From the NCBI RefSeq assembly GCF_024586455.1, contig NW_026089623.1, positions 7,722,204 to 7,786,203 of the forward strand: a stretch of 64,000 nucleotides of DNA. Direction: 5' to 3'. A program made the translations under genes and the position numbers. How positions within the stretch are numbered: the stretch's first letter is position 1; every line of letters starts with the position of its first letter. A model generated the notes under the pieces. It was not told where the DNA came from and made no database searches. It saw only the letters and a program-made list of their open reading frames with translations. Of the stretch, positions 20,856 to 31,068 are shown piece after piece. Source of the DNA: Bactrocera neohumeralis. Lineage: Eukaryota; Arthropoda; Insecta; Diptera; Tephritidae.

Positions 20856-21480
20856 TTAATTAGTTTTTGATATGGCTTGCAATTTTCTTTCCTCTACTTC
20901 TAACTTTTGCTGTTTTATGGAATTCTTAGCAGCTATCAAATTCTCGAATTTTTTTTTCAAATCGTTTTGTTTTTCCATTGCTCTGCCTAGTCGTCGCATA
21001 CCAGATGAAAGATCGCCTAACTGGTCGAGAACCTTTTTCTGAAATTCTTTTTGAATTGAAAGTTGTTCTTTTATTAATTCGGCTGTACATGTATCTGGTG
21101 GCCTAGGAGTACGTCTAGGGAGTGCTAGACTGCAGGTCACTGATGGTATCGATACGTCGGCCTCTGTGTCATTGCCAACGTCGGCTGCCATCGATAAGCC
21201 CATGCTCACTGTATTTTCAATTCCACTTGTACTCGTCTAGTAGGCCTTCCAGTCAAGCCATAACTAATAAAAAATAAGTCAAACAAGCTTTAAATTATCC
21301 TGTTACAACAATAAAATCTTTATTATATTACCTTCTTCCAGCTGGAAATATCCTTGATAGGCGGACCAACACTATTGAGTACCTGGGTCATATTATTCCA
21401 AAAAGCTGCCGCTCTTCTTCAGGGCACTTGGTAAAACCCTGCGCCATTATTGGTTTTTGCTGTAACAGCTCAACCATTAG
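20856..21480 (-). pseudogene. Myb/SANT-like DNA-binding protein with coiled coil, two exons, damaged
   Basis: Exon 1 (about 21480-21332) has the Myb/SANT-like pattern: MVELLQQKPIMAQGF, then with a frameshift FWNNMTQVLNSVGPPIKD and SWKK. A 68-bp intron (21331-21264, GT...AG) follows. Exon 2 starts LWLDWKAY, has a stop, then an open 117-aa frame (21209-20856) rich in Lys/Gln/Glu with a coiled coil over its last 75 residues (LIKEQLSIQKEFQKK onward). The fold and intron position match the large insect family tied to Harbinger transposons and zeste-like regulators. It likely bound DNA, possibly as a Harbinger accessory protein. One frameshift and one stop make it a pseudogene. Confidence 0.7.
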
Positions 21481-21944
21481 TCCATATTGCTGCTTGGTGG
21501 TAATTACCTTAGACCTGGGGAAATCGCATTAAAAATTATTTTACTGATAACAAATATGTTATTGTTAATTTATTTCTCCGCTAGCAAAAACTTGTCGTTT
21601 AAAAATTCCGATAAAATTCAATTTTTAAAGTTCCGAGAGAATTCAGTGAATGCCACTCCACGAATTTCGAACTTACATTTGGAATTGTTCGAATTGCATG
21701 ATAGCAATTTCGTATCTTTCCGAAAAACAGTCTACGATGGATTGCGCGATAGGGCGGATTATCGGTGAAACGTCCATCCGTTCTCAAGTAGACGATATAC
21801 TCCATATTGGCATATTTCAACAGATAAAAAGTATTTCTTAACTTTTATCGATAACTTTTCAAAATTCGCCATAGTGCAACTTATAGCGTGAATTTCTGGC
21901 CACATACCAGAATTGTATTTTGTGACAATGAACCATCTTCGAGC

Positions 21945-22530
21945 GTACTGTGTGAAAGACTAAAGCCCACCGCCATCGAACTGATGGTACCTTATTAGTG
22001 TAGCTTTGGGTTTGGAAAATCAACAACTGACCAGATTTCACCATGCGCCAAATTTTGGACAAGACCGTGAAAACAGAATCAACCTGCACCACCTCTTCGT
22101 CCATTTTATAGCTAATACGGCTGTGTAAATTGCAATTGAGCAATACCAAAAACTTCGTCAGGGTCGGGAAACACCTTTCCAAGCCGTTCGATATCAAACC
22201 AGGTTTCAGACAAGGCGACTTCCTTTCGTGCGACTTCTTCAATATATTCTCGAGGAAAATAAGTCGAGCTGCAGAACTAAACAAATAGTCGTCGCATTTG
22301 TGACGAAATCCAACGCAGGGGCTACTTCGGACTGAGTAGGCAATTGAGAAGTAAAGTCCTCTCTCGACGAACTAAAACCAAACTCTATAAGTCACTAATT
22401 ATTACCGTCCTGCTATATGGTGCTGAGGCATGGACGATGACAACGTCTGATGAGTCCACGCTACGAAATTACGGTGCATTGTTGTTAACTCGGCTATAAT
22501 TGCTTAAGCGGTGTCTATTCCTGTAAAGAA
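21945..22530 (+). pseudogene. RTE-like copy, RT and 3' end with internal deletions
   Basis: Aligns to the RT of the copy at 26169-28383 from the block ahead of GPYQCGFRPGKS through FDSTKRS, then jumps with deletions to LSRQLRSKVLS, then YGAESWT-like and the terminal VVNSA...GVY region. Many stops. No target duplication was identified. Confidence 0.75.
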
Positions 22531-23880
22531 TAAGATATCTCCACACCAATTCCGTTATTAATTTTCAAGTCGGCCTTTAAATGCCTAATGTGTTGTGCGC
22601 AGCTACCATACCTTTACGCCATCCACATCTTTCCCAATGGAAATGTTGGTTTTTGAAGCCGGCTCCTGCCAAATTGACATTATGCCCGAAGATAAAAACA
22701 AGATCCTGCAGACAGTAGTTGTCCCACAGATTTTGCCTCACAGTTTTTACTAATGAAAAGGCTTTTGGCCTAACATAGTAACAGATTCAACCTTGCCGTA
22801 ACATTAGACAGACGTTGCAGCCCTGATATGCACTACCACGATTTTCAGCAAGTACAAAAAGTTAAGCTTGTAGTTTACAGCACTATTCTTCTCTTGCCTA
22901 ACATTAACCACTTAATAATAGATCGGCAAGGCAGCCGAGAGAAAAGCTGGCCAAAAGTGGGGTAAAAAGTAAAGTAAAGCTGTAAAAAGTGTCCCCCTCC
23001 ATACATGAATGTTTCTAATACCTGATAAGTTTTATTAAATATCTTCCCATTTACTACTTAAAATTTAAAAAGAATAAATTAAATACGACTTAGTGTTTTA
23101 AGTTTTCATCACATCTGCATTATGTGTATTTCGTTTTTTTGACGTTGGATGGATCTAATTTGTTTTGTACGATTTTGAAAACTAATAATGTATACTTTCA
23201 GTCAAATTCTACCGAAATATATGAATATATTGATAGCAAGGCTTTACAGTTAGAAGATAGAAACATCTCATTCAAACGCTTATTTATCGATATACTTGTA
23301 ATTAATGCAAAAACTGTTATTTTGAAATCTCTTCACTATCATAGTTAAGTTTACAACATGCAGTTTAAAAATCTCCAATTTTCAATTATGTGGAACTTAG
23401 AGTGAGTTTTTCGAGCTTCTGCGGGCAGCGAATGTGTTGATAATAGTCTGGAAATCCAACCAGGGTTTGAAAAGCCATCTACTCACCTAGTATTTCGTTT
23501 TGGTCTAACTTTGGCTAGAGCCGTAGCAGAGTCATAGCATGTGCTCTGCTCTGCTCGGAGTCTTATCAGGTGAAAACTACATACATATATATATGTAGCA
23601 GTAGCAATTGCCAAAAATGAAGTGTTGAAGAGGTAGCAAAAAATTGAGAGCGGTATGAGAGCAGAGCTAATCAAAATTTTCATGTGCTACGGCTTTCGCA
23701 TGTGTTTGCTATTTTTTCTCTTTTTTCTATTTTCTGTCATAATAAAGTGAATTGAAACAAATAAAAAATTAATAATAATATTTATTCAGAAACAAATATC
23801 TAAATTAAAAACTTATGTCATTCAGTCACAGGAAGTAGTAATTAAATAGAAATAAGTAAATTATGCTTATAAAAACATTA
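22531..23880. other. No gene recognised (1.35 kb)
   Basis: AT-rich unique-looking sequence. Open frames (for example 23124-23348 plus and 23683-23483 minus) are short, lack conserved motifs and do not look coding. I see no TIRs, LTRs or tandem repeats here. Confidence 0.6.
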
Positions 23881-23881
23881 A

Positions 23882-23985
23882 TTAATCCTCGTCTTCAAAT
23901 AAATTTAAAGTGCCTATAGCACTATCTAATAGAGTTGAGTTGAGCTGGACAAGAAGTATATTTTCCAATGTATCGAGCCTTAGCT
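23882..23985 (-). other. Short C-terminal coding remnant, unassigned
   Basis: On the minus strand an open stretch ending at 23882 encodes an amphipathic helix (LRLDTLENILLVQLNS) and an acidic tail (LFEDED then stop). It resembles the C-terminus of small coiled-coil proteins linked to Myb/SANT families. The longer apparent frame to 24139 reads through the MITE boundary at 24006 and is not a real gene. Confidence 0.35.
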
Positions 23986-24006
23986 CTATATATAATTCGC
24001 ATTTTA

Positions 24007-24659
24007 GAGCGATATTACATGAAGCAACTTTTGTTGCTAATTCTCGGGCGATTCTCTTTTGCTGTCGCCCATTACCTTCACACGGGCAACTTGTGTTGCG
24101 CAACTCTGTTTGAGTTTTTTTTTTCTCATTCCCTTTCACTTTACTTTAACCCATTGTCGTTTCTTTTTCCTTATAGGTATTTGGGCCACTCTATCACATA
24201 TATTAATCAGCACTGTCAATTAAGAAATACATTTTATTTATTAAAACAAAGATATATCATCCTTTTTACTATCGTCTGAATCAATTTGTATGGCTTCCTC
24301 CATACATTTCACAATATCTTTAATTAATTCGATTTTTTCGACATACTCCATTTTCTAAAATATTTATATTATATTATGTATATTTGCATACATATCTGCA
24401 AATTACTTACCAAAAGGTGAAATTAAATTTTTTAAATATATTCAAAATATTAATTTCAAAAAAAGATACGCAAATGCAACTATGTACTACGAAAGAAAGA
24501 ACACGAATGCCGAAAAACGTCGCAGCGAACTGTTACGAATAAGAACACAAAGCGAGTTGCTAAACACTGGAAACTCGGCGCGATTCCCCTCTCCTCGTCG
24601 CCCCCTCGCCTATAAACCAAGAGTTGCCGCAACAAAAGTTGCTTCGTGTAATAATGCTC
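24007..24659. mobile_element. Harbinger-like MITE, 653 bp, TTA target duplication
   Basis: Ends are inverted repeats of about 31 bp: left GAGC(GA)TATTACATGAAGC followed by AACTTTTGTTGC (24007-24037); right is its inverse (24629-24659) with three differences. The flanks are TTA at 24004-24006 and 24660-24662, matching the 3-bp TWA duplication of PIF/Harbinger. Removing it rejoins a Jockey endonuclease frame. Superfamily is inferred from the duplication only. Confidence 0.75.
24241..24351 (-). CDS. 36-aa small ORF inside the MITE, unassigned
   Basis: Starts with an ATG preceded by AAA (good fly context) and encodes an acidic amphipathic peptide (MEYVEKIELIKDIVK, then CMEEAIQIDSDDSKKDD). It could be a leftover exon of the autonomous parent element. 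No function can be given. Confidence 0.3.
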   Translation of the reverse strand: MEYVEKIELIKDIVKCMEEAIQIDSDDSKKDDISLF

Positions 24660-24662
24660 TTA

Positions 24663-25005
24663 TTTGATATCTTGGGGGACTGTACATTGCTGTAAGGGAC
24701 AAGTTGTGGTCACTATCTATCGTTATCGTTATTGCTTGAAATTCTTCTGTAAATATGCAGCTTTCTTCGGGCGGTTTTATACTGCTTGTCATTATAATGA
24801 TAGCTCCTCCGCGTGCAAAATAATTCGGATGTAATGCATGATACTTTTCAAAGTTTCTGAACTTAATGTAAGTTTGCTTGCTAAAATGGGTCTTAGATAT
24901 TAAGCATACGTCAATTTTTTCAGTAACGAGTATTATTTCTAGCTCATTTTGGAGTTAAGCTAGGCCATTTGCGTTCCATAGCATAATTTTTAAGAATTTA
25001 GTCAT
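24663..25005 (-). pseudogene. Jockey-clade endonuclease N-terminus fragment
   Basis: Minus-strand frames from 25005 show LKIMLWNANGLA, then IDVCLISKTHF, then YFARGGAIIIM and the open part 24792-24663 (FQAITITIDSDHNLSLTAMY, SPPRYQI). This is the start of a Jockey ORF2 endonuclease. After removal of the MITE the frame continues with KCELYIEL at 24003-23985 and is then lost. 5' and 3' parts of the element are missing. Confidence 0.75.
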
Positions 25006-25139
25006 ATGTTAGCTCATTTGCTGTTGAAACTTTATAAATTGGTTTTCGTATTGTATTTTTTAAGTGGCTTTTGGCTTTTTTGTCATCCGAGCTTTTAGGA
25101 TTTGAGTCTTTTTTCTTTGTACCAGTTCTTTGGTCACGA

Positions 25140-26150
25140 ATTGGCTAAATGAGCACCTGACCCCCCTCTTAATATAATACATCTACACCCTACACATACA
25201 CCCCATACTCAACACGTCATCTTTTCATCTCACACACACCAACTCAATACGTCATCATTTCATCCCACACACACCAACTCAACGCATCATCATCTACACC
25301 ACACCCGAGGACATCAAACACAATCAACAAAAGAGACGGGCGGACGGCACCCAGCCTCTTTCTCGATCAATCCGTGTGCATATACGCATCAACAGTAACT
25401 TGATACTTGTAATCGCCGTCGTCATTAAACCAACGGGTGAGTTTGCGGTCTTTATTTTCAAGCTTTACAGCGAGTTTAAATATGGTCCTTTGAAGCCGTA
25501 CCGGACGGCAGTAGTGGTAACAAAAAAAAAAAATAAATAAAAAAAATATAAAAAAAATAAATAAAATAAAAGTAACAATAATAATAAAAATCGGTCGCGG
25601 TGTCGCGGTAACGCGTTAACTAAAACAAAAAAAAAAGTGTTGGTGAAAAAACCGGAGTTTAAAACAGTTGAAACAAAAAGTGGAAAAAACCCGGAGCTTA
25701 AAACAGTTAAAACAAAAGAAAAAAAGTGAAAAACCCATTGGAAAACGCAAAAAAACAAAAATTGTGGAAGAACAACGGTGGTGGCGGTGAAAAACAACAG
25801 TTTAACACAGTTAAAGCAAAAAGTGAGAAGCCCGTTGAAAAAAAAAGAAAAAAGAGGATCAAAGTATCAAAAGTATAGTGTCATACACATACGATATACA
25901 TACATACATGTGTATGTAAAAAATTCGTAGAAAAAAGAGTTGGTGACAAAATTTGGCAACCAAATATATGTATATACATACAATATAAAAAGTTACAGTG
26001 GTGTAAAAAGTTTCGAAAAAAAAATACATACGGATGAATGCATAACATAAGAAGATAAGAAAACAAATTTTTCTATTATTAAATAAATAAAAAGTTAATA
26101 TTGCTTAAAATATTTTTATTATTTTACAATACATGTGGGTTTTATTATCT
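25140..26150 (+). other. Possible LTR end and untranslated leader of an LTR element; otherwise low-complexity
   Basis: 25140-25480 is a TG/CA-rich block with repeated CACACACCAACTCAA and CGTCATC units (25200-25300). At 25480 the sequence TGGTCCTTTGAAGCCG looks like a primer-binding site (starts TGG). From 25500 to 25850 there is a purine-rich leader with imperfect tandem units of about 40 bp carrying TTAAAACAGTTGAAACAAAA. This layout is common for BEL or Gypsy elements, but no gag follows before 26150, so the call is tentative. 26040-26156 is probably the 3' UTR of the Helentron ORF. Confidence 0.35.
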
Positions 26151-26156
26151 TACAGT

Positions 26157-26168
26157 AGCTGTTGGTTA
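26157..26168 (+). repeat. Left target duplication of RTE copy b
   Basis: AGCTGTTGGTTA, repeated exactly at 28384-28395, directly flanks the RTE-like insertion. Confidence 0.92.
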
Positions 26169-28383
26169 GAAGTGCGTGCGCTCCGAGGTCCTAACATCGA
26201 CTCGTACCACTATCTTGTTGCAACCAAGATTCGCACCCGCCTCTGTGTAGCAAAAAACGCACGCCAACAAACACAAGGAAGGTTCGACGTCGAGAAGCTG
26301 CAATCACAACAGACAGCCGAACGATTTTCTACTCGGCTTGCACTCCTGCTCTCTCCTAAGGGGACGGCATTTCAAATTCCTTACGTACAGCTGCAACCGA
26401 AGCCATTGGTTTTCAGAAAGTGCAAAAGAACAGCTGGTACGACGAGGAGTGCCGTGTCGCAGCGGAGAGAAAACAGACTGCCTACCTCGCAACGTTACGA
26501 TCGACCACAACACGTGCGGGCTGGGATAGATACCGAGAGTTGAAAAGGGAAGCGAGACGCATTTGTAGACAGAAAAAGAAAGAGGCTGAAATGCGTGAGT
26601 ACGAAGAGCTTGATAAGCTGGCCGACAGGGGTAATGCTCGAAAATTCTACGAAAAAATGCGGCGGCTTACAGAAGGTTTCAAGACCGGAGCATACTCTTG
26701 TAGGACCCCCAAAAGGGATCTAGTGACCGATGCCCAGAGCATACTTAAATTATGGAGGGAACACTTCTCCAGCCTGCTGAATGGCAGTGAACGCACAACG
26801 CCAGGAGAAGGCGAACCCGATTCCCCAATCGATGACGATGGAGCAGACGTTCCATTGCCCGACCATGAAGAAGTTCGAATAGCAATTGCCCGCCTGAAGA
26901 ACAACAAAGCGGCAGGGGCCGACGGATTGCCGGCCGAGCTATTCAAACACGGCGGCGAAGAACTGATAAGGAGCATGCATCAGCATCTTTGTAAAATATG
27001 GTCGGACGAAAGCGTGCCCAACGATTGGAATTTAAGCGTGCTATGCCCAATCCATAAAAAAGGAGACCCCACAATCTGCGCCAACTACCGTGGGATTAGC
27101 CTCCTCAACATCGCATATAAGGTTCTATCGAGCGTATTGTGTGAAAGGTTAAACACACCGTCAACAAACTGATTGGACCTTATCAGTGTGGCTTCAGACC
27201 TGGAAAATCAACAACCGACCAGATATTCACCATGCGCCAAATCTTGGAAAAGACTCGTGAAAGAAAAATCGACACACACCACTTCTTCGTCGATTTCAAA
27301 GCTGCTTTCGACAGCACGAAAAGGAGCTGCCTTTATGCCCGCAAAACTAATACGGCTGTGTAAACTGACGTTGAGTAACACCAAAAGCTCCATCAGGATG
27401 GGGAAGGACCTCTCCGAGCCGTTCGATACCAAACGAGGTTTCAGACAAGACGACTCCCTATCGTGCGACTTCTTCAACCTGCTTCTGGAGAAAATAGTTC
27501 GAGTTGCAGAACTAAATAGAGAAGGTACCATCTTCTATAGGAGCGTACAGCTGCTGGCGTATGCCGATCATATTGATATCATCGGCCTCAACACCCGCGC
27601 CGTTAGTTCTGCTTTCTCCAGGCTGGACAAGGAAGCACAGAAAATGGGTCTGGCAGTGAACGAGGGCAAGACGAAATATCTCCTGTCATCAAACAAACAG
27701 TCGTCGCACTCGCGACTTGGCACTCACGTCACTGTTGACAGTCATAACTTTGAAGTCGTAGATAATTTCGTCTATCTTGGAACCAGCGTAAACAACACCA
27801 ACAATGTCAGTCTAGAAATCCAACGCAGGATAACTCTTGCCAACAGGTGCTACTTCGGACTGAGTAGGCAATTGAGAAGCAAAGTCCTCTCTTGACAAAC
27901 AAAAACCAAACTCTATAAGTCACTCATAATTCCCGTCCTGCTGTATGGTGCAGAGTCTTGGACGATGTCAACAACGGATGAGTCGACGTTGCGAGTTTTC
28001 GAGAGAAAAGTTCTGCGAAAGATTTGTGGTCCTTTGCGCATTGGCCACGGCGAATATCGCATTCTTTGGAACGATGAGCTGTACGAGATATACGACGACA
28101 TTGACATAGTTCAGCGAATTAAAAGACAGCGGCTACGCTGGCTAGGTCATGTTGTCCGGATGGAAGAAAACACTCCAGCTCTGAAAGTATTCGTCGCAGT
28201 ACCCGCCGGGGGAAGCAGAGGAAGAGGAAGACCTCCACTCCGTTGGAAAGACCAAGAGGAGAAGGACCTGACTTCGCTTGGAATATCTAATTGGCGCCAC
28301 GTAGCGATAAGAAGGAACGACTGGCGCGCTGTTGTTAACTCGGCTAGCGTAAGCGGTGTCTACGCCAATTAAGAAGAAGAAGA
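26169..28383 (+). mobile_element. RTE-like non-LTR retrotransposon copy b, 5'-truncated, 12-bp target duplication
   Basis: A 2.2-kb insertion starting inside the endonuclease domain and ending in a (GAA)n-type 3' tail at 28372-28383. Exact 12-bp direct repeats flank it. It is the best-preserved copy of a family seen five times in this window (others at 2820-3766 with 19710-19866, 21945-22530, 38471-39349, 41695-42305 with 51891-53486). The RTE label is tentative, based on the single ORF with endonuclease and RT and the microsatellite tail. Confidence 0.9.
26420..28372 (+). pseudogene. RTE-like ORF: linker, reverse transcriptase and C-terminal region
   Basis: The frame 26420-27172 has NSWYDEECRVA, the basic linker WDRYRELKREARRI, KAAGADGLPAELFKHG and CPIHKKGDPTICANYRGISL. 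A frameshift follows at about 27155. GPYQCGFRPGKSTTDQ and VDFKAAFDSTKRS lie near 27300. The frame 27320-27895 has FRQDDSLSCDFFNLLLEK and LLAYADHIDII. The usual second Asp of the YADD active site is His here. After a stop at 27893, the frame to 28372 has LYKSLIIPVLLYGAESWT, RQRLRWLGHVVRM and GRGRPPLRWKDQ and ends at YAN. The enzyme is inactive by frameshifts, one stop and the active-site change. Confidence 0.88.
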
Positions 28384-28395
28384 AGCTGTTGGTTA
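28384..28395 (+). repeat. Right target duplication of RTE copy b
   Basis: AGCTGTTGGTTA, the second copy. Its last three bases (28393-28395) are the complement of the Helentron TAA stop codon. Confidence 0.92.
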
Positions 28396-29273
28396 TTCAG
28401 GAATATTTATGAATGAAACTATAGGTTTATGATAACTGAAATAAGAAACATAAGTTTGCGACTGAATATACAAAATACCGCGTCAATGGTGGTCCCATAT
28501 TTTGTTGCGGACCCTTGTGGATCATTATTCATTTTCAAATTCAATTTTTTTGATAGAAAAGTTGTCAACCGCTCTGATTTTTTATCAGCGAAGTTAATGT
28601 TGAAATCGCCAGCCAAGATAAGTGGAAATTTATTACAATTTGTACCAAGTATTTTCGACCCTTCTTCAGTGTGCTGCAGAAAAGTGCGATGAATAAAATG
28701 CTCTACCTCGTCCAATTTTGGATTCAGAGAAATGTAAATTGCTACCATAACTATTTGTTGGCCATTTCTAAGTTTGCATAAGCACGCACAAATATCTCCA
28801 ACAACTGAGCGCCTAACATTAACATCGCTAACGTGTGCAATATTTATTTCAATATTCGGAGTCATAATATTAGTAATATCATTTTCATTTTGGTAAATAG
28901 CTACCCCACCTTTTGAAACAGTATTTCGTTTGAACTGAACAATACAATTAAAATTAGGTATTTCAATCGGATTATCATGCGTCATGCAAGTTTCGGTAAG
29001 AAGTAACACATTTGTTTTTCTCGTAACTGAATCTTGTAAATCGTATTTATGACTATTTAGACTTTGGCAGTGAAAAGTCATTATTGAAATGCCATTTCTA
29101 TTACTAATGAATTCTAATACACTTTGAGCTATCGTCTGAACACTATTTAAAGACAGTCTTTTGAAATCTTGCAACAAAAATGCAGTCGATGCAGCTTGGT
29201 TTCGATTATGATAAAACTTGAATGTAGAATTATCGGTTTTTGTCGTGATATACAATTTATCTATATTAGTCAT
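28393..29273 (-). pseudogene. Helentron C-terminal endonuclease (EEP) domain
   Basis: Downstream of the helicase on the same strand. The frame opens within helicase motif VI (SQELVYVALSR at about 29300) and continues TNIDKLYITTKT. It then enters an endonuclease/exonuclease/phosphatase domain: IMTFHCQSLNSHKYDL, LLLTETCM, SKGGVAIYQ, ILAGDFNINF and TKYGTTIDAVF. A frameshift near 28470 leads into the C-terminal SYHKPI-like end (HKPIVSFINIPE, stop at 28393-28395). A Rep/helicase protein with a C-terminal endonuclease is the mark of Helentrons, as against canonical Helitrons. Confidence 0.85.
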
Positions 29274-29407
29274 CCGAGAGAGCGCAACATAAACGAGTTC
29301 CTGAGAATGTGCTCTACTATACTCATATACTATTTCGTCAAAAGTTCCACCTTGCGACTATTTTGCACTGCTAGAGCGGCTGCTTTTTGCCTTTTTTCCT
29401 ACCCATT

Positions 29408-30395
29408 TTATCTGAACCACAAAATTCCAGCCAAACTCTTATTAATGTTACTTTTATCAAATTCTAGATGTACCAATTTCCCAACAGCACCATTGCACAA
29501 ACCATCAGAAACGTTGATGTTAGTTGTAATAACATAATACTTTTCAACGACAAAAGTAATGTGATAAGGCAGTCCTCCAGTGTCAATAACAGATTTTTTA
29601 TGCAATTTAAGTCTAAAATTAGCTTCTTGCTCAGCACTTTTAGCGCCAATAATGATGTCTACGGACATTGAAAGAACTTTGTTTTCACATTGGCTCAAAA
29701 TCAAATTGTTATAGGCGGCAACATCTTCATTTTTAAAAAATAAACGAACTCCATCAGGACATAATGTAGCAACATCCTCTTTTTTGAAAAATGTCGATTC
29801 CATAAGTTGAAACTCATGCTCATCTAGTACATCTCCATTAACTATTTTTGTCAAAACTTGTGAAATGCAACATTAGCTTGCCTCATTACTGTGGTGAGTT
29901 GATAAAATTTCAATTTTCTTCATAAATGCGGTCCAATCATGCTCGTTCTGATTGTCTTGTAAATTGGTGTCGATCTTACTGGTGGCAATTGCCGTAAATC
30001 TTCGATCAAAATAACATCTATACTTCCGAAATCTGTGTTTTTACCTGTTATTTGTTTTAGATGATTATCAATTTTATGTAGAAGTTCTGCACTAACCATG
30101 CTAATTTCATCAATGATCAGTACTCTGATATATCTGAAGAGAGATCTATACAATTGCAACGTTTCTGATGACAGAGGCAAAAGTTTTGAAAGAGGAATTT
30201 TGAGCGCTGTATGAACAGTTGTACCGTCAATAGCCACGGCAGCTTTGCCGGTTGAAGCACATGTAATATAGGCATTGCAGTAACTATCATTATCAGTGAA
30301 CCTATTGTAAATTTCCATAATCAGTTTGATGACGAATGATTTTCCTGGACCTGCTGGTCCCGTAAAAAAATTTGAAATTTTGTATGAATGCATGG
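29408..30395 (-). pseudogene. Helentron PIF1-like helicase, 5'-truncated
   Basis: Superfamily 1 helicase used in rolling-circle transposition. The frame 30393-29920 has a Walker A (GPAGPGKSF), motif Ia (TCASTGKAAVAI, TVHTAL), Walker B (VLIIDEISMV) and motif III-like LIEDLRQLPP. The frame 29854-29408 continues with CPDGVRLFFKNEDVAAYN, GGLPYHITFVV, VSDGLCNGAVGKL and LEFDKSN. A deletion then removes the motif V region (no HKSQG) before motif VI near 29300. Two frameshifts. The Rep nuclease domain that should precede is absent, so the copy is truncated at about 30395. Confidence 0.88.
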
Positions 30396-30692
30396 ATAGT
30401 ACTATTTACTTGAATATTTAATAATTTTATTTGATTTTTACATAATATACTATACTAATAGTAGTAATAGAAATATAATTTATCACAACAATAATAAATA
30501 CATACATATATCGGCTATCATATTAATCTTATTTTTTGCTCATATGTATACGCATGTGCGCGTTCAGAAAATCAAATCATGATTTTATCACTTATACTTA
30601 TTACATGTGCGCGCATTAATCTGCTTGTTCATACATTCATATAAGTTATCGGGCTTTTTGCTAGAGCTCCGAAAAAAAAGTGGTTTTATTTG
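30396..30692. other. No feature recognised (about 300 bp)
   Basis: AT-rich spacer with alternating purine-pyrimidine stretches (TATGTATACGCATGTGCGCG). No ORF or repeat boundary seen. Confidence 0.6.
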
Positions 30693-30968
30693 AATTGGGT
30701 CCGTATGACCTTCTTTATTAAACTTTAAATTGCAACTGACTTACATATTCTTTCTTAAGCTAAAGGTAACCTTAATCTACCTGTCCCGTAACTTGCAGTT
30801 CTGTGGAATTGCACCTTTGCGGCTCGTGGCGGATGTTCGCTTCCTGTTGTTGACGAAAATATTACTGTCAGCTATAACTTTATTTCTGATTACGAAATAT
30901 TAGCTCAGCTATATTTGTTATTAAAATATTAGCGTCAGCTATAATTATGAATATGTTTCGTGTTAACT
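30693..30968 (-). repeat. 3' LTR of errantivirus 2 (left end uncertain)
   Basis: On the minus strand the env gene is followed by a polypurine tract (GGCGGAGG, 30969-30977) and an LTR start AGTTAACACG at 30968. The far end is set at AATT (30693) by analogy with Gypsy LTRs and could be off. No 5' LTR is present, since the copy is truncated. The LTR contains repeated ATATTA(GC)GTCAGCTATAA units (about 30868-30950). Confidence 0.6.
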
Positions 30969-31068
30969 CCTCCGCCGTCAAAAACAAACGTCCCCGTTTG
31001 TTCGCTGCATTTGATCTGTCAGAGTTATTGACCCTTCTAGTGTTAGTATTTCAGGTGTTTTGACTTCA

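Noticed and set aside
21599..21820. 73-aa minus-strand frame upstream of the Myb/SANT remnant
   Set aside because: No recognisable motif, codon use or splice evidence; overlapping frames exist on the other strand.
23882..24139. 85-aa minus-strand frame treated as a gene
   Set aside because: It crosses the MITE boundary at 24006; the N-terminal half is MITE sequence and the C-terminal half is unrelated flank.
25465..25797. 110-aa minus-strand frame rich in Phe/Leu
   Set aside because: Antisense of an A-rich leader; low-complexity translation of T-rich sequence.
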